DNA of 64,000 nt from Archivesica marissinica (taxonomy: Eukaryota > Mollusca > Bivalvia > Venerida > Vesicomyidae), in contig CM026401.1 of the NCBI GenBank assembly GCA_014843695.1, forward strand, positions 29,558,562 to 29,622,561. Reading direction: 5' to 3'. Below are positions 43,401-48,264 of this stretch, in pieces; position 1 is the first letter of the stretch, and every line of letters begins with the position of its first letter. The notes under the pieces were generated by a model. The model was not told the DNA's origin and searched no databases. It saw only the letters and a list, made by a program, of their open reading frames with translations. A program made the position numbers and the translations under genes.

Positions 43401-46400
43401 CCGGTAGCGATGATAGATAAATGTAAAACACACATTCAGTGTTGTTGGCAACAGCACTATATTAATAGCAGAATGATTTCACTTGGGTTGACAGTATATT
43501 ATTTATCTTACCTGTCCTTTAGCAAATTTCAGTGGGTATATAGCAAAGTAAATGTTGAGGTAAAACTCGATCTTCTGAGCAACAGAGTCGGCGTCCCGTA
43601 GTGACTTGGGTAAACTTGCCGTCCAGATATCAAAAAACCTCTGTCGTTTCCCATTGTGAAATAATTCCAGCAAACCATTCTGTAATAAAACTGGTTAGTT
43701 TAAACAATGTTTTATTGCAATATATGTACATACATTGTCCTATATAACATACAGTGTGTCAACAGGATTGAGAAGAGAATATAAACTACGTATATAGATC
43801 CCTGTTAGGAGAGTAAAATTGGTTCAACTATTGAACATCAAAGAAATATGTCAACATTGTACGACACATGACACATAAAATGGACGTGACTCCGTAAACA
43901 TGTTTGAGGGTTGATTTCTTAAAGACTCTCTGACTTTGCTTCCGTTTACCTGTTGAAAAAGATAATTTTTATAGAATAGATAAGTGAGGAAGACCTCCAT
44001 TTGACGTGTACAGCAAATAAGTCGATGACAATCTGTGTGGAGATGACTGTCCTCCTAGGATTTATATGATACGTAATTTCGGCATGCAAGGCAGGGCTAG
44101 AATTTAACATTTTCGTGCACTGGCAATTTTTTGCGAGGACCTAAATTGTCAACTTGCAATAGTTGAATTCTTCTTTTTATAAAATGTCATTTTATTTTTC
44201 AATTAGATCTACTTGGCGAATTGAGTACGGGCCTTTTCAACACGCTTCGTCTCGACGTTCTTTTTTTATTGTTTTTGGAGATTGGCAAATTGTCTTTTTA
44301 TGGGCAGAATCGCCCAACTAGACTCAGGTACATGAACTTGCGATTGTTGCCTCCTCACCACTGTTGCCGACATTAAAAAATTGGTTATTTTGAACATATC
44401 GTCTTGGAATATCTACTGCTAGAAAAATTATGCAGACTGGATTTATTATTGACTCGGATTTTCAAAAATCCCATGCCAATTGGCCCAAAACGAAAAACCA
44501 GTCAAAAACAGTTGTGTTCTACGTCATAGTTTTATGTGTTTTTACAATCAGAAAACGAAAGTAGACAAACAGGAAAATAAATTGTACATTTCACAGGTTT
44601 TAAAATTTGCTAGTGCCAGAAAGTTCAACTCGCATTTTTGTATTTCTACTCGCATTTTGCGAGTGTGTGAGTGCTAAATTCGAGCCACATTGAAGTAAAT
44701 CTATTTTTTAAAAACATAAGAGTCTACTTTATACGCGCATGCATACTGAGTATATGGGATCCCGAAACAGTAGACTGAAAAATGGATGGTCTCTCCGTCA
44801 CAACAGACTCACCTCGGTTATAATCAGAAAATGTGTAGATAGATATATATACCGGTATATATATCTATAGAGACAATATGTCAGTTGAAAACAATTATTA
44901 CGTTAAACTTTGTCCCTACACTAAAATCCAGTATAAACACATAGTTGTTACTTTGACTCCCACGTGCTTATTATTCGACCTTGCCGGTTGTCTATGAGTT
45001 ATATTTAGATGGCATATACACCACAGGTTATTTATAGATGCTGGGAATTTGAAATAAACAAATGAAACCAGTTATTAAACATGGCTTATCATGTATGTTA
45101 GTGGACGTATATTGATAAAACTTTGTCCATCGGTTCTTGGAAAGTTACCCTAAGTGTCACTTATGTACAATTATAGGCATCGAAGAGAGCCTTTAAGTAT
45201 TCATGATCCAGCTATCGGACTGAAGCAAATGTTTGTGTTGTTTGTTATATATATTGATGTCAAGATATAGTAATTTGGTCTACATGAGATTTAGGTTAAT
45301 ATACTATTATATCTCCATACAAACAACAGCCATTCAGCTATCATGCAGTGGATAAGTAGTCGCCATATCTATCCCACCTCCATAGATATCACTGGGACTA
45401 CATGAGATTTAGGTTAATATACTATTATATCTCCATACAAACAACAGCCATTCAGCTATCATGCAGTGGATAAGTAGTCGCCATATCTATCCCACCTCCA
45501 TAGATATTACTAGGAGTACACGAGATTCCGGCCGTTATTATGAACATTGGTTTGGCTACTACATTATCAATGTATGTCGTATTGGTAATTGCGTCGAGAG
45601 GTGCTTCTATGAGGGAAAGGGTTAAATATAACAGGACATACCTGAGCAGCACGGTTCTGCTGTGAGACTGGACCTTTACTCTCGAGGGAGGATACCGGTT
45701 TACCCTTGGAGGAGATTTCCTTGTCAAAGTTCTGTAGAGTCTTGTCAAAGCCACCAAAGTCTAGGTACTGTATAGGACAATAAGCATGGCATATATACAA
45801 TTAGTACATCTATACAAACTACCTGAACCGTTCAAATACATGACCAGAGTCGGAGGTTATAAAACTGTTCTCAAATCTCAAGCGATATGATTGGTTGAAT
45901 GTGATATTCACACTTCACTGAACCAATCAGAAGCTTGAGACTGAATCTGAGATTGGAGAACAGTTTTTTATAACCTCCAGGCCAGGACTGTTAATATTAC
46001 TATGTAGAGCAGAATAAAACATAATTCATTTTAACTAGAAACTGTGGTGTCTTTTTCGGGGGACGGGGAGGCTTAATGTCGCACCGACAAACCTTGGTCA
46101 TATGGTGAATCTCCCAAGCTGTTACAGGTATTGGTGAAGGAAGACCATGGGTGCAGACACAATCAGCAGACATCCGGGAAGAACCGCAGACCTTCCGCAT
46201 GCAAGCTGACTAGCTTCCTCACAAAGACAGAATATGACACACCCATTGAGATTCGCAAGTGTTTTGAAGTCAGCGCCCTTAACTACTAGGCAAATAAATA
46301 AGCTAGAAACACTATACCGGTATATGGGCACAATATGATTTTAAACGAAAATGTGATCAACAGAAACATATCCCTGTTATCTATGTGCAAACTATATAAA

Positions 46401-47778
46401 AAAATCCAAATTTAATACAATTATACCACAAAACTACAGGACAATACATGGCAGGACCTAGCACAGACAAGTATGTGAAATACTAGGCCACACAGCGGCG
46501 TAGCCAGCTGAAAATGATGTGCAAGCCGGTTTGAACTAAATTAAGCACGGTAGGGTGGTCTGGGGGCTTATTCCTCCCGAATTTGTTTACCTAGACATCA
46601 AATGGTGCACTCTGGTATCTTGTAGGGGACATTTATACACTAACAAACACGTAAGAAAAGTTCAGTTTTTCATCTACTACTGTAGATCTATATCAAGCAA
46701 AAATATTTTTAGAAAAATCCTAAAAATAATGTGCAAGCCCGGGCGCTGTGGCGTAAAGGCAACTACGCGCCTGCCACACATATTTACGGTATGAATTAGA
46801 AAGTGTTTGTTTGTGTTTTATACCTGCATCAGCACCATTTTGGGAGACATAGTCTGTGGAAGTGTACATAACAACGCCTTTCCTGGGCAGACTCGAGCGG
46901 TTAACCAGTACTTAGTGCATCAACATCTGTATGAAACTGCCAACCTTTTCATATAAATGTGACACAGCCTGAACGGGGGTATGTACTTGAGATACTAAAA
47001 ATATCACAGTAGGTGAGGAATGCCCGCAAAGCCATAGCCGAAGAAGTTACGGCCCGGACTGGAAATATTGACGTGGACGGGTGGACACACGGACAGTGAT
47101 TCAAAATGTTTTGCGAAGGAAACAATGATAAACACGGAGGAAACCATTAACGTCACTCATAATAATGCTTTCAATGTTCATTCAATGAAATATAATTAGA
47201 TCATACACTGAAACAAACAAATATCATTGTATGTGTTTTACGTTTATTTATCGTCGCTACCGGTTACCCATATGAGCGACGCCTCCTGAAGAGATTAGTC
47301 ATTTTAGATTTTGGAGGATAGAGCAATGATACAGACAGAGATCCATTCAAGAATCTCCTCTGGTTGTTTTATGTGCACAGTGTAAATAAAGCACTGACAC
47401 GAGACCTCGGTTTAAAGTCCCATCTGAAAGACTGTTAATTTTATTAGGGTCAGGCGGGGGATTGAACCTGCGATCCCTGGATTACCAGTCCAGCGTGTTA
47501 CCACTGGACTACAGATCCGTCTGTGTAGAAAATAAATAAACTTCAATGAAATTTAACACAAGGGTTTGAAAACAAACTTTCGGATTAAACTCAAAAATAG
47601 CGATTGAATACGCCTTTATGCTGATGGAATGCGAAAGCATGGCTAGGTAATTGTCAATTTCCTTGAAGAAATGGCTGTTTGAATATGTGCTTGTTCTTGA
47701 ACTAAAGCACTACATTACCTCTCTCACTATAGCATTTAATTCCCCTTCAAATGCCACAACCGACAGTGATCCAGACAT
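1291..47778 (-). CDS. ARMC9: ARMC9 (LisH and armadillo repeat protein), 14 coding exons, 3' end off window
   Basis: Fourteen exons on the minus strand join in one open frame of 494 codons plus one base, each with GT/AG splice sites. Order from the start codon: 47719-47778, 45642-45767, 43512-43679, 40445-40594, 33048-33140, 26291-26318, 24233-24324, 23623-23697, 22927-23051, 19188-19302, 17443-17538, 15567-15657, 14563-14686, 1291-1430. The product matches vertebrate ARMC9 along its length: an N-terminal LisH motif (about residues 13-45), the [19 protein letters not shown] block, a [10 protein letters not shown] coiled-coil stretch, [14 protein letters not shown], and armadillo-like helices such as [18 protein letters not shown] and [12 protein letters not shown]. 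Family knowledge: ARMC9 works at the basal body in ciliary signalling and stability. Human ARMC9 is longer, so several C-terminal exons are missing to the left. Match to the human protein is from memory, not a search. Confidence 0.93.
1454..1631. mobile_element. Tc1/mariner-type MITE, copy 1
   Basis: Ends are inverted repeats: cagtcaaacctgtgtt at the left and aagacaggtttgactg at the right, flanked by TA on both sides. The inside holds repeated ttaagcagcca blocks. Related copies are at 25511-25688 and 61073-61455. No coding capacity. Confidence 0.8.
1774..12829. repeat. 11-kb minisatellite of 42-bp and 56-bp units
   Basis: Unit A (42 bp) contains acaatagggacgtatacag, then tgtaacagagtctctaagg, then tata. 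Unit B (56 bp) is unit A plus the 14 bases atggaaatgttgac. Three blocks: unit A only (about 1774-2868, about 26 copies), unit B (about 2869-9340, over 110 copies, with a broken patch near 8740-8850), and mixed, mostly A (9340-12829). Most variation is CG to TG or CA at gggaCGta and cagCGta. It fills the ARMC9 intron between exons 13 and 14. Long open frames on both strands are repeat translations. Confidence 0.97.
12830..14562. other. ARMC9 intron 13, non-array part
   Basis: Contains a 24-bp inverted repeat at 12896-12919 and 12962-12985 (gcgtttcat(c/t)(a/g)aggtatgaa and its complement), able to form a hairpin with a loop of about 42 bases. Near 14410-14440 is a half copy of the foldback element seen at 45852-45978 (ggaggttataaaac). 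At 14492-14560 TG-rich DNA carries repeated tcccatac. No further exon was recognised. Confidence 0.55.
14563..14686 (-). CDS. ARMC9: ARMC9 exon 13 (armadillo-like)
   Basis: Completes codon 407 (Gly), encodes residues 408-447 and gives two bases of codon 448. Contains [20 protein letters not shown] then LSL, very close to [23 protein letters not shown]. Acceptor TTATCATGTAG, donor GAG|GTATGG. The intron start holds short direct repeats of GTATGGGA with CA-rich DNA. Confidence 0.95.
14687..15240. other. ARMC9 intron 12, left part
   Basis: Between exon 13 and SINE copy 1. The stretch 15150-15230 (gatgttcata, ttggccctttcagtagggg) is related to 28195-28260 and is probably an extension of a SINE body. 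Otherwise no feature seen. Confidence 0.4.
15241..15521 (-). mobile_element. SINE family 1, copy 1
   Basis: Minus-strand tRNA-derived head: tagtccagtggtaacacgct-like A box region and a B box ggttcgatccc (complement of 15456-15475). A conserved body follows (agacctcggtttaacgtccc, ccagaatctcctctggttc, catatgagcgac) and a tail ending cgataaataaacgt. About 280 bp. Related copies are at 32538-32825, 43147-43430 and 47234-47521. Confidence 0.8.
15567..15657 (-). CDS. ARMC9: ARMC9 exon 12 (armadillo-like)
   Basis: Encodes residues 377-406 plus one base of codon 407. Reads [20 protein letters not shown] then [10 protein letters not shown], an armadillo-type helix pair matching RLINAFASLAEG in human ARMC9. 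Acceptor TTTTGCTTCAG, donor TCAG|GTGAGT. Confidence 0.94.
15658..16122. other. ARMC9 intron 11, left part
   Basis: No gene seen. A fragment at about 15785-15830 (cagtcccctactggc) resembles the end of the dispersed repeat at 17250-17285. Confidence 0.4.
16123..16446 (-). pseudogene. Non-LTR retrotransposon endonuclease fragment
   Basis: About 107 codons then a stop, in the APE-type endonuclease (EEP) fold of LINEs. Visible motifs are YIPPSS near the start, [10 protein letters not shown] (the GDFN active-site motif), [18 protein letters not shown] and [13 protein letters not shown] (the SDH motif). The N-terminal half of the domain and all reverse transcriptase are missing. At about 16450 the similarity stops and a different repeat begins. 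A dead, truncated insertion within the ARMC9 intron between exons 11 and 12. Confidence 0.75.
16447..17285. repeat. TGACC-rich dispersed repeat with internal copies
   Basis: Three tandem-like blocks of about 125-130 bp carry gaacttgacctagattt, agatgatcattgt and tgacctagtttttgacccc (about 16450, 16590, 16735). After 16800 a different part follows with two copies of ccggacaaacta and tgaccttgacctttgagata. It ends with short tgac repeats (17207-17235) and a small palindrome, caccggtgaccggt. Looks like an old interspersed element next to the LINE fragment. Confidence 0.65.
17443..17538 (-). CDS. ARMC9: ARMC9 exon 11
   Basis: Encodes residues 345-376, 96 nt, phase 0 to 0: [20 protein letters not shown] then [12 protein letters not shown], matching [24 protein letters not shown] in order and spacing. 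Acceptor TTATTGTAACAG, donor AGG|GTACGT. The 30-bp minisatellite begins about 24 bases beyond the acceptor, so the branch point must lie in or at the edge of the array. Confidence 0.93.
17562..19071. repeat. 30-bp minisatellite, about 50 copies
   Basis: Unit contains ttatttatataaccatac then (a/g)ttgc(t/c)a(c/t)ca(c/g)g. One unit near 17815 is six bases short. Because 30 is a multiple of three and the unit has no stop in some frames, it gives long open frames on both strands that are not genes. It fills most of the ARMC9 intron between exons 10 and 11 and nearly touches the exon 11 acceptor. Confidence 0.95.
19074..19172. repeat. 24-bp tandem repeat, about 4 copies
   Basis: Units read acagtacaaagtcacat or acaacaaagtcacat with gacagcaaca between. 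It ends 16 bases from the exon 10 donor. Confidence 0.8.
19188..19302 (-). CDS. ARMC9: ARMC9 exon 10
   Basis: Completes codon 306 (Arg) and encodes residues 307-344, ending in phase 0. Contains [19 protein letters not shown] and LLLQALRW, matching LDYEKLKKDL and FLLQALRW in the human protein. Acceptor TTGTTATTGTAG, donor TGG|GTATGA. Confidence 0.94.
19303..20473. other. ARMC9 intron 9, part before the transposase exon
   Basis: Two related stretches, about 19383-19550 and 19572-19720, share catagagccacatcaga, gctgtttgctattcggata and acttggct.aatagcaaaca, so this is an internal duplication of about 190 bp. No gene is supported; two short open frames on the minus strand lie in this repeat. Confidence 0.5.
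20504..20963 (+). CDS. Mutator-like transposase N-terminal exon
   Basis: Open from the ATG at 20504 (context AAAATGG) to a consensus donor G|GTGAGT at 20963/20964; 153 codons plus one base. The N-terminus is very basic. A core follows with [20 protein letters not shown], then [27 protein letters not shown] and a FAVNTK motif. This pattern of two Cys pairs, a GLSG-type loop and xVNTK is typical of the Mutator-like transposase domain common in predicted proteins of invertebrates. No continuation was found downstream, so it is either the first exon of an intron-bearing copy or a truncated relic. It lies antisense in the ARMC9 intron between exons 9 and 10. Two CACGTG boxes (20474, 20484) sit just upstream. 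Reading on past the donor gives a frame to about 21016. Confidence 0.55.
20964..21478. other. Sequence after the transposase exon
   Basis: No second transposase exon recognised. At about 21265-21345 a minus-strand SINE tail (ctcgagagtgatttaac) matches the tails of SINE families 2 and 3. Confidence 0.4.
21479..22315. repeat. Direct duplication of about 400 bp (two copies plus a partial third)
   Basis: ttttccgaggggg with ggtaa(a/g)ctatttaggtata occurs near 21499 and 21899, and a third start near 22288 (ttttccgagggggg). Each full copy also carries gatgacaaaaattgggatattta, cattttcggcgtaatttct and cctcaacattgcca. The copies are clearly diverged, so the duplication is not recent. No coding capacity. 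Confidence 0.75.
22316..22926. other. ARMC9 intron 9, part next to exon 9
   Basis: Mostly A+T-rich unique DNA. At about 22780-22850 the sequence gcgctttctcacttctccc is the complement of part of the MITE at 31695-31851, so a diverged copy is present. Confidence 0.4.
22927..23051 (-). CDS. ARMC9: ARMC9 exon 9
   Basis: Encodes residues 265-305 plus two bases of codon 306. Reads [14 protein letters not shown], then [20 protein letters not shown], matching PEYLQSVCVRLF and SVDFTRPGTA of human ARMC9. Acceptor TTTCGTTTCCTAG, donor AG|GTATGT. Confidence 0.94.
23118..23290 (+). mobile_element. SINE family 2, copy 1 (tail missing)
   Basis: Plus-strand tRNA-like head: ttagcacagtggttagcacg (A box region) and gggttcgaacctcgg (B box). 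The body contains tatggtggtca and acaaatgaccaca. The tail seen in other copies (61632-61858) is absent; the exon-8 array begins instead. Confidence 0.75.
23302..23670. repeat. 63-bp minisatellite made from the end of ARMC9 exon 8 and its donor
   Basis: Six donor-bearing units at exact 63-bp spacing, counting the real exon end. The motif acttac (donor GTAAGT on the minus strand) starts at 23302, 23365, 23428, 23491, 23554 and 23617. Each unit reads VSTSAG then a few residues, then [13 protein letters not shown] or a near variant. No stop occurs in the ARMC9 frame across the array. 63 bp equals 21 codons. Confidence 0.95.
23623..23697 (-). CDS. ARMC9: ARMC9 exon 8; its 3' end is tandemly repeated downstream
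   Basis: Encodes residues 240-264, 75 nt, phase 0 to 0: [20 protein letters not shown] then VQGKT. Matches [18 protein letters not shown] in the human protein. Acceptor TATTTTTAG, donor ACA|GTAAGT at 23622. The last part of the exon plus this donor is copied five more times just downstream (see the 63-bp array). All copies are open in the same frame. Confidence 0.94.
23908..24100 (+). mobile_element. tRNA-like SINE-type element
   Basis: ccatggcctagtagttacgg followed by taggttcgaatccagtttga looks like the A and B boxes of a tRNA-derived element. The body after it is not matched elsewhere in the window. Real tRNA folding is not evident. Confidence 0.5.
24233..24324 (-). CDS. ARMC9: ARMC9 exon 7 (coiled-coil segment)
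   Basis: Completes codon 209 and encodes residues 210-239, ending in phase 0. Reads [18 protein letters not shown] then [12 protein letters not shown], matching LHQQLVEAERR in human ARMC9. The acceptor's pyrimidine tract is a (TTG)n microsatellite on the transcribed strand. A second AG (CAACAG|GTG) lies 14 bases inside the exon and would change the phase. Donor CAG|GTATGA. Confidence 0.92.
24329..24352. repeat. (CAA)n microsatellite at the exon 7 acceptor
   Basis: About eight caa units directly upstream of exon 7; on the minus strand they form the (TTG)n tract leading to the acceptor CAG. Confidence 0.9.
24381..24468. repeat. 44-bp direct duplication
   Basis: Two identical copies starting ggaggcaataatgttggtgc and ending caagatct, at 24381 and 24425. 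Identity suggests a recent event. Confidence 0.9.
24469..25065. other. ARMC9 intron 6, unique A+T-rich part
   Basis: A short (ta)n run near 24510. No gene or repeat family recognised. Confidence 0.4.
25066..25318 (-). mobile_element. SINE family 2, copy 2
   Basis: Minus strand: head near 25318 with gtggttagctcgc-like A box and gggttcgatcgtcgg B box. The body is complementary to ggtggtcaccagatcgg and tttctctgggtactccggtt. The tail complement, aacaacttatattaatcactc with tttatttattttaca, matches the other family 2 copies. Confidence 0.8.
25511..25688. mobile_element. Tc1/mariner-type MITE, copy 2
   Basis: cagtcaaacctgtgttagtg at the left and gacagggttgactg at the right, flanked by TA. The inside matches copy 1, with ttaagcagcca blocks and attcccaatatgttg. 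Confidence 0.85.
26018..26112 (-). mobile_element. SINE family 2 tail fragment
   Basis: aacaacttatattaatcac with ggctggatgaaagcgta and tgtggtcatt matches the 3' part of the SINE at 48265-48430. The head is missing. Confidence 0.65.
26291..26318 (-). CDS. ARMC9: ARMC9 exon 6, 28-nt micro-exon (inferred)
   Basis: Exon 5 ends in phase 0 and exon 7 begins two bases into a codon, so an exon of length 3n+1 must lie between them. The segment 26318 to 26291 has acceptor TTAACTTTATACTAG and donor GGGG|GTGAGT. It is 28 nt long and reads RGFSRSTEG plus the first base of an Asp codon completed by exon 7. Phase closure supports it; conservation is weak in this linker. The 19-bp minisatellite starts about 98 bases upstream. 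Confidence 0.7.
26416..27998. repeat. 19-bp minisatellite, about 83 copies (first of three 19-bp arrays)
   Basis: Unit agatgcagaggagagtgca, with variants agatgcagaggatagtgca, atatgcag and agatacag. Near 27480 and 27660-27770 some units are shortened by loss of gaggagagtgca-type pieces. It lies in the intron between ARMC9 exons 5 and 6. The open frames of over 500 codons here are repeat translations. Confidence 0.96.
28028..28260 (+). mobile_element. tRNA-like SINE head with body
   Basis: ccgtggcctagtggttaagg (A box region) and tagaggttcgttctgatata (degenerate B box) on the plus strand. The body part ggctggccctttcaatagggg resembles 15205-15230. Confidence 0.55.
28265..28617 (-). mobile_element. 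SINE family 1 relative with an expanded core
   Basis: The right part (catctgaaagactgttaat, then ggattcgcagcccaacgtgt) corresponds to the head of SINE family 1 on the minus strand. Its core segment, equivalent to gcaccgacacgagacctcgg in the normal copies, is present six times (see the 40-bp array). Confidence 0.75.
28288..28527. repeat. 40-bp tandem array inside a SINE, six copies
   Basis: Units start at 28288, 28328, 28368, 28408, 28448 and 28488. Each reads gtg(c/t)atagcaccgatacatg then agacctc(a/g)g(t)ctaaagtcc. The unit matches the core of SINE family 1. Confidence 0.92.
28725..29275. repeat. 45-bp minisatellite, 12 copies
   Basis: Unit: tgtaactgcactgactgtaa then gcatggtgccttcacatttc then cctgt. 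Very uniform; the last three copies have catgtccc in place of catttccc. 45 bp gives open frames on both strands that are not genes. Intron between ARMC9 exons 5 and 6. Confidence 0.95.
29326..30893. repeat. Composite minisatellite of about 38-40 bp and about 70 bp units
   Basis: Basic unit: tactggagaacttgacacag then atcctttccttcctcagcaa. Some units have an extra block, tacatatagacgatatgcta then caa, between them. The number of ttcc repeats in the unit varies (one to three). About 35 units. Confidence 0.93.
30925..31135 (-). mobile_element. SINE family 4, copy 1
   Basis: Minus strand: B box cgggttcgagccctg (complement of about 31055-31070). The body complement contains gcaggctccagcggttaacc, agaaactgccaactttttca and gggcagtttacataacaac. 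Related copies are at 46865-46980 and 52420-52625. Confidence 0.7.
31233..31344. mobile_element. Foldback (MITE-like) element
   Basis: 24-bp terminal inverted repeat with one mismatch: tatttcattgccattcgagg at the left and cctcgaatgacaatgaaata at the right, around 64 bases. No clear target duplication was identified. Confidence 0.7.
31495..31694. repeat. 12-bp tandem repeat, left block
   Basis: Unit tatcaattatcc with variants. The array continues at 31852-31957, split by a MITE. Confidence 0.85.
31695..31851. mobile_element. MITE inserted in the 12-bp repeat
   Basis: Ends cagggttcatt and aatgatccctg are inverted repeats (one mismatch), flanked on both sides by aatta. The insert interrupts the 12-bp array. 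Related pieces (gagaagtgagaaagcgc) are seen near 22800 and 37915. Confidence 0.75.
31852..31957. repeat. 12-bp tandem repeat, right block
   Basis: Same tatcaattatcc unit as at 31495-31694, continuing after the inserted MITE. Confidence 0.85.
31958..32537. other. ARMC9 intron 5, unique part
   Basis: A+T-rich, no exon or repeat family recognised. A split near-palindrome links 32455-32475 (gtgaatctagcacctccaag) with 32865-32890 (ggaggtgctagatttac); these flank SINE family 1 copy 2, so that SINE may sit inside an older inverted-repeat element. Confidence 0.5.
32538..32825 (-). mobile_element. SINE family 1, copy 2
   Basis: Same head and body as the 15241 copy, minus strand. A 10-bp duplication (cactggacactgga) is present in the head. 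Confidence 0.8.
33048..33140 (-). CDS. ARMC9: ARMC9 exon 5
   Basis: Encodes residues 169-199, 93 nt, phase 0 to 0: [20 protein letters not shown] then [11 protein letters not shown]. The RLEKFLTL helix matches LEKFLAL in the human protein. Acceptor TTGTTTTGCAG is strong; donor TAT|GTATCC is weak. Confidence 0.9.
33290..33525 (+). mobile_element. SINE family 3, copy 1
   Basis: Plus-strand head gtcgtgatagcgcagtggat with a degenerate B box (gtccggagttagagcc). The body contains ttaggcaaggcatttaaatg and gatggattccatcaggaatg. The tail is gagagtgattaatataagtt, close to the tail of family 2. Second copy at 62942-63172. Confidence 0.75.
33526..34028. other. ARMC9 intron 4, A+T-rich part with a short repeat
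   Basis: Three to four diverged copies of about 70-130 bp units at 33770-34015 share ttgttctgttgttttggt and gagggataacatgtttgta. The 21-bp array starts directly after. Confidence 0.7.
34029..36618. repeat. 21-bp minisatellite, about 120 copies
   Basis: Unit gtttgtgtaaatactcggga then a. A second form has a 2-base insertion, gtttatagtaaatactcgg, making 22-23 bp and breaking the reading frame; this is why open frames appear only in 34029-34650 and 35430-35900. Intron between ARMC9 exons 4 and 5. Confidence 0.96.
36787..37325. repeat. 37-bp minisatellite, about 14-15 copies
   Basis: Unit tcataaaatatgtcattgaa then gcgcatactatttgacc. The first copies have caacaaactagttgacg in the second half, so two sub-families alternate at the left end. 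Degenerate relatives extend to about 37530. Confidence 0.93.
37326..37994. other. ARMC9 intron 4, unique part
   Basis: No gene supported. 37880-37960 (aggtcagtatttt, agaagtgagaaactgcgc) is a diverged relative of the MITE at 31695-31851. Confidence 0.4.
37995..38131. repeat. 33-bp tandem repeat, four copies
   Basis: Unit gtgtgtggggggtgcgaagt then caggttccgtaaa; copies differ only in the g run. Confidence 0.92.
38132..38586. other. ARMC9 intron 4, unique part with homopolymer runs
   Basis: Several A and T runs (38222, 38265, 38300, 38390). A 116-codon minus-strand frame here is low complexity and has no support as a gene. Confidence 0.4.
38587..40402. repeat. 32-bp minisatellite, about 56 copies
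   Basis: Unit tcatggttgtagtatggtac then catgtcaaaatg. The early copies have ctaccatg and aaatatc; later ones ggtaccatg and aaatgtc. ggtacc and catg make it rich in short palindromes. A few units carry +2 (atgtggtacc). It ends about 43 bases from the exon 4 donor. Confidence 0.96.
40445..40594 (-). CDS. ARMC9: ARMC9 exon 4
   Basis: Encodes residues 119-168, 150 nt, phase 0 to 0. It carries the most conserved block seen here, [19 protein letters not shown], followed by HPSYKELF. Acceptor CATTGCAG, donor ACT|GTATGT. A 32-bp minisatellite begins about 43 bases past the donor. Confidence 0.95.
40758..43024. repeat. 19-bp minisatellite, about 119 copies (second of three 19-bp arrays)
   Basis: Unit ctctccaacggaagacata, with variants gacgta, actatcc, aatgg and aacag. 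Towards the right some units lose 14 bases to give aacggaacggaag. No stop occurs, so all frames are open in long runs (up to 690 codons); these are not genes. Intron between ARMC9 exons 3 and 4. Confidence 0.97.
43147..43430 (+). mobile_element. SINE family 1, copy 3
   Basis: Plus strand, head aatctgtagtccagtggtca and B box caggttcgatcccc. The body contains taaaccgaggtctcatgtcg and acgtaaaagaaccagg. The tail ends near gataaatgtaaaac. The only copy of this family in plus orientation here. Confidence 0.85.
43512..43679 (-). CDS. ARMC9: ARMC9 exon 3
   Basis: Encodes residues 63-118, 168 nt, phase 0 to 0. Contains [16 protein letters not shown] and [17 protein letters not shown], matching the helical region after LisH in vertebrate ARMC9. 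Acceptor TTTTATTACAG, donor CAG|GTAAGA. Confidence 0.93.
43680..45280. other. ARMC9 intron 2, unique part
   Basis: No gene or known repeat recognised. A short palindromic run, tatatataccggtatatata, is near 44846. Confidence 0.4.
45281..45621. mobile_element. piggyBac-type MITE relative with a 118-bp internal duplication
   Basis: The right end tctatgagggaaaggg is followed by TTAA and matches the element nested at 61107-61321. The left terminal repeat is missing. The segment starting tacatgagatttaggttaat is present twice, at 45281 and 45399. The end of the element lies about 20 bases from the ARMC9 exon 2 donor. Confidence 0.75.
45642..45767 (-). CDS. ARMC9: ARMC9 exon 2 (LisH motif)
   Basis: Encodes residues 21-62, 126 nt, phase 0 to 0. 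It begins [17 protein letters not shown], which completes the LisH motif (dimerisation and ciliary targeting in this family). Acceptor CCTATACAG, donor CAG|GTATGT. Confidence 0.93.
45852..45978. mobile_element. Foldback MITE
   Basis: Left ggaggttataaaactgttct and right agaacagttttttataacct are inverted repeats of about 30 bases (a 2-base indel). Inside, ctgattggttc-like parts are also inverted. A half copy is at about 14408-14440. Confidence 0.8.
46020..46300 (-). mobile_element. Dispersed repeat, one of a related pair
   Basis: Shares agaaccgcagacc..gcaagctgactagcttcc-type sequence and a degenerate tRNA-like right end with 47990-48200 (gaaccacaaccgcttgcaaa, ccagctggatagctttct). Probably an old tRNA-derived SINE on the minus strand. 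Confidence 0.5.
46865..46980 (-). mobile_element. SINE family 4, copy 2 (head truncated)
   Basis: gcggttaaccagtacttagt and gaaactgccaaccttttcat match the body of copy 1; the tRNA-like head is mostly missing after gcctgaacgggg. Confidence 0.65.
47234..47521 (-). mobile_element. SINE family 1, copy 4
   Basis: Full-length match to copies 1-3, minus strand, in the intron between ARMC9 exons 1 and 2. Confidence 0.85.
47719..47778 (-). CDS. ARMC9: ARMC9 coding exon 1 (start codon, LisH start)
   Basis: Encodes residues 1-20, [20 protein letters not shown], and ends in phase 0 at AG|GTAATG. The ATG has A at -3. Just upstream on the same strand TTAAATTTCAG could be an acceptor (exon edge about 47792), so a non-coding 5' exon may lie further right. 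The end of the exon starts the LisH helix completed in exon 2. Confidence 0.85.
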
Positions 47779-47984
47779 CTTCCAAGGTCAGTCTGAAATT
47801 TAAATATCACTATGTCATGATGAAAATTGAACATACACTGATCACAAAAAAAGGACAAAACATCCCATAAATATTTATTTGGTTCCTGAACTACATTACA
47901 ACACCACAATACTAATATGCACCATTCTCCAGACATTTGCCTGGATGTTTGTTTGTTTGTTTTATTTGTTTTTTGTGGATTAAC

Positions 47985-48260
47985 GATGCACCAACAGCTT
48001 TGGTTATTTCCAGCTAGGTGGAGGACCCTGTGAGCCCCTTCAAGGAGTATTGCAGGCACGGATGGGCACCCCCGGGTAGAACCACAACCGCTTGCAAACC
48101 AGCTGGATAGCTTTCTCGCCTGAAAAAATTCGACCCCCCCCCCAGTGGCATTCGAATCTACAGCTGTGAGGGGTAAGTGGTTCCGGATGGATATAGCAAT
48201 TCAATGACAATAACTCAGAGGTTACTATGGCGATTGCGACAATATTTGGTTGGCAGCTTA
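47985..48260 (-). mobile_element. Dispersed repeat, second of the pair
   Basis: See 46020-46300. It has a run of nine c at about 48132-48140 and a tRNA-like right end (cattcgaatctacagctgtg). Confidence 0.5.
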
Positions 48261-48264
48261 AGTT

